Made by a program: the position numbers and the translations under genes. A DNA stretch of 64,000 nucleotides. Source: Owenweeksia hongkongensis DSM 17368. Lineage in GTDB: Bacteria; Bacteroidota; Bacteroidia; Flavobacteriales; Schleiferiaceae. Of the stretch, positions 59,775 to 64,000 are shown piece after piece (positions within the stretch are counted from its first letter, which is position 1; each line of letters begins with the position of its first letter). The notes below the pieces were generated by a model. It saw only the letters and a list, made by a program, of their open reading frames with translations, was not told the DNA's origin and did no database searches. The stretch covers positions 1-64,000 of the forward strand of contig CAMBEZ010000008.1 of the NCBI GenBank assembly GCA_945865885.1, in the 5' to 3' direction.

Positions 59775-60539
59775 TCATTGGCCGGACCACTCCGCCCGTA
59801 CGGGGCAGTGATCGGAGAGGAGCGCCAGCGGAAGGTGCCTGCAATCCTGCAACTTTTGGGCCAAAGCGGGAGCTAGCCAAGCGTAGTCTATGCGCCAACC
59901 GGCATTTCGCTCGCGCGCACCTCCGTATGCGGACCACCAGGTGTACGCGTGTGCGGCTTGCGGATTCAGCGCGCGAAAACCGTCCACCCAACCGGCGGCG
60001 GCCCATTGGTCCATCCAGGCCGACTCCTCTGCGTTGAAGCCCGGAATGCCCCACATTCGTGCGGGATTGTGGATATCCATAGGGCCATGGCATACGTTGA
60101 AATCGCCCAAAACGGCAGTGGGCTGCTCCAACCACCCGCGTTTTTCCGAAACGGTGGCAAAATCGGTCAAAAAGTCCAGTTTGGCTCCTTGGCGTTCCGC
60201 TGAAGAGGCTCCGCTGGGGAAGTAGGCAGATACCACCCGAGTTGTTCCCCATCGGGCCTCCAAAACGCGTCCCTCAGCGTCCCACCGATCCACGCCCATG
60301 CCTAAACAGACCTCATCCGCAGGCAATTTTGACCACAGCGCCACGCCGCTGTACCCCTTGCGTTCCGCCGGAAAAAACTGCCAATGGCCGTTTTCCAACA
60401 ACTCCGCGGGCACCTGCTCCGGCAGCGCACGCACTTCCTGAAAAGCAATTATATCTGCCTGTAAAGCAGACATCCACGCCGCCAACCCCTTCCGGTTGGC
60501 GGCGCGGATGCCGTTTAAATTAAGGGATGCGACCCGCAC
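59775..60539 (-). CDS. xth: Exodeoxyribonuclease III
   Basis: 254 residues. Ser-Leu-Asn-Leu-Asn-Gly-Ile-Arg, Phe-Gln-Glu-Val-Arg, Gly-Asp-Phe-Asn-Val-Cys-His, Arg-Ile-Asp-Tyr and Leu-Ser-Asp-His-Cys-Pro cover all EEP-family active-site motifs. It acts as an AP endonuclease and 3' exonuclease in base excision repair. GTG start, 10 nt after the coiled-coil gene stop, so probably cotranscribed with it. Confidence 0.95.
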   Translation of the reverse strand: MRVASLNLNGIRAANRKGLAAWMSALQADIIAFQEVRALPEQVPAELLENGHWQFFPAERKGYSGVALWSKLPADEVCLGMGVDRWDAEGRVLEARWGTTRVVSAYFPSGASSAERQGAKLDFLTDFATVSEKRGWLEQPTAVLGDFNVCHGPMDIHNPARMWGIPGFNAEESAWMDQWAAAGWVDGFRALNPQAAHAYTWWSAYGGARERNAGWRIDYAWLAPALAQKLQDCRHLPLALLSDHCPVRAEWSGQ

Positions 60540-60549
60540 GGGGCCTCCC

Positions 60550-61422
60550 TCAATTCAGAACCACCTTGGCCTCACCCAACTTGCGACCCTCCGAGAAGAG
60601 TTCCAAAGTGTAGGCGCCTTTGACCAATGTTGATTTAATGTCCATGGAAGCGCACGCTTGCGTGGCGTCGCCGTTGAAACTCATCTCAGACTTGCTGGAA
60701 AACAACTGCTCCTTACCGTCAACGGTAAAGGTGTTGTCTCCCGAACCGGCCAATACGCGGTTTTCCGGGGTGTTCACGCGGAAATAAACGGTGTGGTTGC
60801 CCTTTTTGGCCAACGCATTGGCGCCCACAGTAAAGCAAACCTTGAACCGGTTCACCTTGCTTGCAGCCGTGGATTCCTTCTCCTCGCCGGATTTCTTCAC
60901 CACCATGCCCATTCCTTCGATGCCGGACAACTTCAAGCGAGCGCCTTCGGCGCGGTCCTTGGACAAACGATCGTTGGACTGGGTCAATTCCTCGTTCTTG
61001 GTACGTTCCTTGGAGAATTCGCCTTCCAAATTGACTTTCTCTACATTCAAAACACCGTAGGCTCGGTTGACGCTGTCCACCTGGCCGCGCAAACGGTCCA
61101 CCGTTTTGCGCAAAGTGGCTACTTGGGAGCGCAATTCCGCCATGGCACGCGTGTTCGTGGCGTTGGTGCTTTTGGCCTTAGCAATCAAATCGTTCAAACG
61201 AGCCGTCTCGTCCAAAATGTACGAATTCAGGGAGTCGTTCTGGGTAGTTTGTGCCATCAAATCGGCCTTAGCATCTTCCAATTGACTGATCAACAACTCT
61301 TTGTCCGAGGTAATCACCTGAACTTCGGTCTTGGTGTTGTACAGTTGGTAGGCCAGTACCGCTACGACCAAAAGCAAAATGCCAATGATGGCTTTTGCGG
61401 TGTTAGACGTTTTTCCGCTCAT
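60550..61422 (-). CDS. Membrane-anchored coiled-coil protein, function unknown
   Basis: 290 residues. One N-terminal transmembrane helix (AIIGILLLVVAVLAYQLY), a coiled coil of about 130 residues (Asp-Lys-Glu-Leu-Leu-Ile-Ser-Gln-Leu to Ser-Asn-Asp-Arg-Leu-Ser-Lys), and a C-terminal beta-rich domain of about 110 residues with two Cys (Val-Cys-Phe-Thr-Val; Gln-Ala-Cys-Ala-Ser). Similar proteins occur in Bacteroidota without an assigned role. TACATTTG lies 18 nt before the ATG; xth follows by 10 nt. Confidence 0.72.
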   Translation of the reverse strand: MSGKTSNTAKAIIGILLLVVAVLAYQLYNTKTEVQVITSDKELLISQLEDAKADLMAQTTQNDSLNSYILDETARLNDLIAKAKSTNATNTRAMAELRSQVATLRKTVDRLRGQVDSVNRAYGVLNVEKVNLEGEFSKERTKNEELTQSNDRLSKDRAEGARLKLSGIEGMGMVVKKSGEEKESTAASKVNRFKVCFTVGANALAKKGNHTVYFRVNTPENRVLAGSGDNTFTVDGKEQLFSSKSEMSFNGDATQACASMDIKSTLVKGAYTLELFSEGRKLGEAKVVLN

Positions 61423-61439
61423 AATCGACTAATTTGCCG

Positions 61440-61447
61440 CAAATGTA
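61440..61447 (-). promoter_or_regulatory. -7 promoter element of the coiled-coil protein and xth
   Basis: Exact TACATTTG on the minus strand, 18 nt before the ATG. Confidence 0.6.
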
Positions 61448-61504
61448 CCGCATTTCTTGGTGCGCTGCACCCCTATTCTCTCCCACATCAATCGTTTCTG
61501 TACC

Positions 61505-62206
61505 GTGAAACCGCTTTTGCCTACCCCTTTGACCGTGCTGCGCACCCGCGCGCATACCCTGTTCCACGGCGTGGAAACCGCCCTCTTTCCTGCCTCTTGC
61601 CCTGCGTGCGGCTTCCTCCCGTTGCCTCCAAACGCCCAGTGGTGCACCCAATGCGACGATGCGCTCCCGTGGCGTCCGTTGGCTGCCGGGCCGCCGTCTG
61701 CTTTATTCACCCCCCTGCGCGCGGCCTTGGACTTCCGAGCGGGCCCCACCCGCACCCTACTCCACCACCTGAAGTACCGCAATCGACCGGAACTGGCCTT
61801 CGCTTTGGGCCAGGCCGCAGCTCGTCGGTTTACTCCGCCGCCCCCAAAAGCCCTGCTGATTCCCGTGCCCATAACCCCCGAAAAATACCGACGTCGGGGG
61901 TACAACCAAGCCGAACGTTTTGCAGCCGGATTGGCGTCCGTTTGGCATGTGCCGGTAGACCAGTCGGTGTTGGTTCGACGCGTTCAGCACCAATCGCTGA
62001 CGGAACTGGATCGCTCCACCCGTCTTCAGGAAGCGCACGTTGCCTTTTCTTTGGCGGACGGCGCCCTAAACCGAGCACGAGGCGAGCACTGGGTATTGGT
62101 AGACGATACGTTGACCACGGGAGCAACCCTGCACGCCTGCGCCGTTGCTTTGACCCGGATTCGGCCAAGCGGCGTGGAAGGATTTTGTGCCGCCTGGGCG
62201 CCTTAG
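61505..62206 (+). CDS. comF: ComF family phosphoribosyltransferase-like protein
   Basis: 233 residues from the GTG at 61505. N-terminal zinc-finger-like cysteines (Cys-Pro-Ala-Cys-Gly and Cys-Thr-Gln-Cys), then the ComF core Leu-Lys-Tyr-Arg, Pro-Val-Pro-Ile-Thr...Arg-Arg-Gly-Tyr-Asn-Gln-Ala, and the PRPP-loop-like Val-Leu-Val-Asp-Asp-Thr-Leu-Thr-Thr-Gly-Ala-Thr. ComF is needed for DNA uptake in naturally competent bacteria; competence here is not shown. An upstream GTG/ATG-rich extension has no support. Confidence 0.9.
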   Translation: MKPLLPTPLTVLRTRAHTLFHGVETALFPASCPACGFLPLPPNAQWCTQCDDALPWRPLAAGPPSALFTPLRAALDFRAGPTRTLLHHLKYRNRPELAFALGQAAARRFTPPPPKALLIPVPITPEKYRRRGYNQAERFAAGLASVWHVPVDQSVLVRRVQHQSLTELDRSTRLQEAHVAFSLADGALNRARGEHWVLVDDTLTTGATLHACAVALTRIRPSGVEGFCAAWAP

Positions 62207-62256
62207 CGCTTGAGCACGGCAACGTTACTTGGGGATTCGGTGCACCACTTTTCGAG

Positions 62257-62264
62257 TACCTTTG
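62257..62264 (+). promoter_or_regulatory. -7 promoter element of the Ig-like lipoprotein gene
   Basis: Exact TACCTTTG, 6 nt before the GTG at 62270. Lies downstream of the first ATG of the frame (62210), excluding it. Confidence 0.6.
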
Positions 62265-62269
62265 AACTT

Positions 62270-63460
62270 GTGCGCATTCGCTCCACCATCCTAATCATCG
62301 CTGCGGCTGCTGGGTTCATTGCCCTGCACGGCTGTGCTCTGCCGGCCGCTCCAACCGGCGGTCCCAAAGACGAGACCCCACCCCAAATTACCCAATCGGA
62401 GCCTGCCCACACCCAAGTTCGGGTCAGCCCACAAGAAATTAGCATCCAGTTCAATGAGTTCGTGGCCTTGGGGAGCAACGGCGGCAGGCCCATCTCCTCC
62501 CCTCCCTTGCCGGGCACAGTACGCGTAACCCTCCAAGGCAAATCCGCTCGGATCCGTTGGGACGGCGGCCCGCTCCTGCCCGACGCTACCTATTCCTTGG
62601 CGCTGGGCGGATGCTTCAAAGACATTACCGAAGGCAACTTGTTGCCGGCCACCGCCCTGGTTTTCGCAACCGGAAATCAATTGGACTCGCTGTACTGGGC
62701 CGGACGGCTGCACGACGCCCGCTCCGGAAAGCCGCTGGCCGATTGGGCCGTGGGGCTTTGGCCCGCCGATGCCCCAGATTCCGCCGCTTACCTGGGCCTG
62801 CCCCGCTACACCTCACGCACGGACGACGACGGTCGGTTTGCCTTAAATTATTTGCCCGCCGGACCCTTTAGGCTGCTGGCCTTCGAAGATGCCGACGGCA
62901 ATTCCAAGGTCAACCAAGGCGAGAAACCGCGTTGGGCGTGGGAAGCCAACCCCATTGCGCCGCGTTCCACCCAGGATTCTTCAGAAACGAGCTCGTTGTG
63001 GGCCGGACCGCTCGCCTTGGCGGACAGCAGTGCACCGTGGTCCAACAGCATGGACCCAGAAAAATCCGGAACGGTACGATTAAAATTGACCCCAAGCCCA
63101 ACCACCTTGGCCGGCCACCCCGTGGTGGAATGGACGGATGCGGCAGGGGTGGTGCGGTGGACGCGCCGCCTGTCCGTTCCCTTGGACACGGTCTTTAGCA
63201 ACATTGCGCCCGGCCGCAGCTCGCTGCGCGTTTACTTGGACCGGAACCAAGACGGAACCTATTCGCCCGGGGACTTTTGGCTGGGCCAACAACCGGAACG
63301 GGGTTGGGACGGACCAACCGTAGAGGCAAAAGCCAATTGGGAGACGGAAACCGTTTGGGACCTCAATGAGGCAGTGTCAACTCCCGAACGTCCTGCAAAA
63401 AAGGCAGCTTCCGACGGATCTCGTGCAGGGATTCCGGACGCACTTCGACGACGACGCTAA
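62270..63460 (+). CDS. Ig-like domain lipoprotein
   Basis: 396 residues from the GTG at 62270. Signal peptide with lipobox Leu-His-Gly-Cys, then Pro-Thr-Gly-Gly-Pro-Lys-Asp-Glu-Thr-Pro-Pro, a signature of Bacteroidota lipoproteins with an SbsA/Big_5-type Ig-like domain (Ser-Pro-Gln-Glu-Ile-Ser-Ile-Gln-Phe-Asn-Glu-Phe-Val). Later beta domains include Asp-Ala-Asp-Gly-Asn-Ser-Lys-Val and Asp-Arg-Asn-Gln-Asp-Gly-Thr-Tyr calcium-site-like loops. The ATG at 62210 lies upstream of the promoter element. The last 33 residues overlap the nitrilase gene on the other strand. Confidence 0.82.
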   Translation: MRIRSTILIIAAAAGFIALHGCALPAAPTGGPKDETPPQITQSEPAHTQVRVSPQEISIQFNEFVALGSNGGRPISSPPLPGTVRVTLQGKSARIRWDGGPLLPDATYSLALGGCFKDITEGNLLPATALVFATGNQLDSLYWAGRLHDARSGKPLADWAVGLWPADAPDSAAYLGLPRYTSRTDDDGRFALNYLPAGPFRLLAFEDADGNSKVNQGEKPRWAWEANPIAPRSTQDSSETSSLWAGPLALADSSAPWSNSMDPEKSGTVRLKLTPSPTTLAGHPVVEWTDAAGVVRWTRRLSVPLDTVFSNIAPGRSSLRVYLDRNQDGTYSPGDFWLGQQPERGWDGPTVEAKANWETETVWDLNEAVSTPERPAKKAASDGSRAGIPDALRRRR

Positions 63461-64000
63461 TCGCCTCGTTCCGGGGTACCTCCGATACGCTTTCTCCCAT
63501 AGGGCTCCAGACTCCGCTGGCACCGCTGTGCGCCACCCCGTGGTGGTCCGCCCCAACTCGGTTCAATCCCAGCACGTAGGCCTGATTCTCAATGGCGCGT
63601 GCCGGCAGCAGGGCCTCCCAGTGGGCAATGCGGCGGTCCGGCCAGTTGGCCACAAAACACAACAAATCGTAGTCCGCCCGGTCCGCTTGGGCGGGCCAAG
63701 AATTCCGGTACGACTCCGGAAAGCGCAAGTCGTAGCACACTGCAGCCGCCAAACGCCACCCCTTCCACTCCAAACGCAGCGGTTGGTTGCCGGCCACAAA
63801 ATGACGGTCTTCACCGGCCAAACCGAAGAGGTGCATCTTGTCCGCCGACTCCACCGAGCCGTCGGGAAAAACGGCGAACAAACGGTTGGCAAAACGGAAG
63901 TCAACCGGGCTCAAACGAACCACGAGCGAGGTCAAAAAAACCGCACCAGATTCCCGCGCCCAGGCCTGAAAAACAGGAAGGTAGGGTGCTCCAGAGGCGT
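63363..64000 (-). CDS. Carbon-nitrogen hydrolase (nitrilase family, omega-amidase-like), 5' end cut by window
   Basis: About 212 residues visible; the frame stays open to the window edge, so the TTG at 63935 is not the true start. Conserved parts: Arg-Phe-Ala-Asn-Arg-Leu-Phe, Asp-Lys-Met-His-Leu-Phe (catalytic Lys), Val-Cys-Tyr-Asp-Leu-Arg-Phe-Pro (nucleophile Cys), Val-Ala-Asn-Trp-Pro and Leu-Pro-Ala-Arg-Ala-Ile-Glu-Asn. The catalytic Glu should lie off the window. It resembles YafV-type omega-amidases that hydrolyse alpha-ketoglutaramate and similar amides. Confidence 0.88.
   Translation of the reverse strand, partial: ASGAPYLPVFQAWARESGAVFLTSLVVRLSPVDFRFANRLFAVFPDGSVESADKMHLFGLAGEDRHFVAGNQPLRLEWKGWRLAAAVCYDLRFPESYRNSWPAQADRADYDLLCFVANWPDRRIAHWEALLPARAIENQAYVLGLNRVGADHHGVAHSGASGVWSPMGESVSEVPRNEAISVVVEVRPESLHEIRRKLPFLQDVRELTLPH

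Noticed and set aside
60658-62265. 535-codon plus-strand frame spanning the coiled-coil gene and comF
   Set aside because: It crosses two well-supported genes in another frame or strand and shows no domain pattern.
1-64000. CRISPR arrays, insertion sequences, integrases, toxin-antitoxin pairs, rRNA
   Set aside because: No regularly spaced repeats, transposase or integrase motifs, or rRNA signatures were seen. The Fic protein carries its own inhibitory helix, so no antitoxin gene is needed.

Overview
The window is a gene-dense, roughly 55-60 % G+C (judged by eye) chromosomal stretch from a member of the Bacteroidota, most like a high-GC Flavobacteriales lineage. The reasons: start codons lack Shine-Dalgarno sequences; promoters carry the Bacteroidota -7 element TAnnTTTG (here usually TACCTTTG or TACCTTCG); one protein has a type IX secretion C-terminal sorting domain; DUF4270, a GT5-domain-only glycogen synthase, a fused DAHP synthase/chorismate mutase and a DnaG primase without its zinc ligands are all typical of the phylum. 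I see no insertion sequence, prophage, CRISPR array or rRNA.

Layout. 1-4.9 kb: the tail of a CDGSH iron-sulfur protein, a Fic AMPylase, a membrane protein, tRNA-Ser with a decayed second copy of its 3' end, DoxX, a thioredoxin-like protein and an LpxH-like phosphoesterase. 4.9-15.1 kb, minus strand: RND exporter, rfbA, prenyl synthase, 2-oxoglutarate dehydrogenase E1 and E2, tatD, asparaginase. 15.2-18.4 kb, minus: orphan histidine kinase, HemW-like protein, cyclase. 18.5-20.9 kb: a phosphoesterase and two tandem paralogous lipoproteins. 21.1-24.4 kb, minus: trhO-hmgA-hppD (a tRNA hydroxylase plus tyrosine catabolism). 24.5-29.9 kb: DAHP synthase/chorismate mutase, recJ, trmB, alkyltransferase-like protein, methyltransferase and MmcQ protein, mostly joined by 4-nt stop/start overlaps. 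30.0-34.9 kb: DUF502 membrane protein, a secreted PNGase F, a holin-like protein and an M1 aminopeptidase lipoprotein. 34.9-39.1 kb: dnaG, a TerB-DnaJ protein and a long-chain prenyl synthase. 39.2-43.7 kb, minus: DUF3109, nrdB, nrdA. 43.7-50.4 kb: marC, glyS, a tiny acidic lipoprotein, a C-terminal processing protease, dCMP deaminase, tRNA-Leu, prs-L25-pth. 50.4-58.7 kb: the conserved cell-envelope/pantothenate cluster (glmS, DUF4270, GT5; panC, panD, LPG-synthase-like protein, radA). 58.7-64.0 kb: OmpA lipoprotein, exonuclease III, a coiled-coil protein, ComF, an Ig-like lipoprotein and a nitrilase that runs off the end.

The most informative unexpected signal is promoter geometry. At about a dozen genes the -7 element ends only 5-7 nt before the start codon, which puts the transcription start at or next to the A/GTG. 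Many mRNAs here are therefore predicted to be leaderless, and several start codons can be corrected on that basis (trhO, DUF3109, the M1 peptidase, the Ig-like lipoprotein, fic). Other signals worth testing are a 20-bp near-palindrome over the predicted fic transcription start, a 19-nt copy of the tRNA-Ser 3' end with its own hairpin, paired 16-bp repeats exactly 20 bp apart upstream of nrdBA, and back-to-back -7 elements between DUF3109 and marC.
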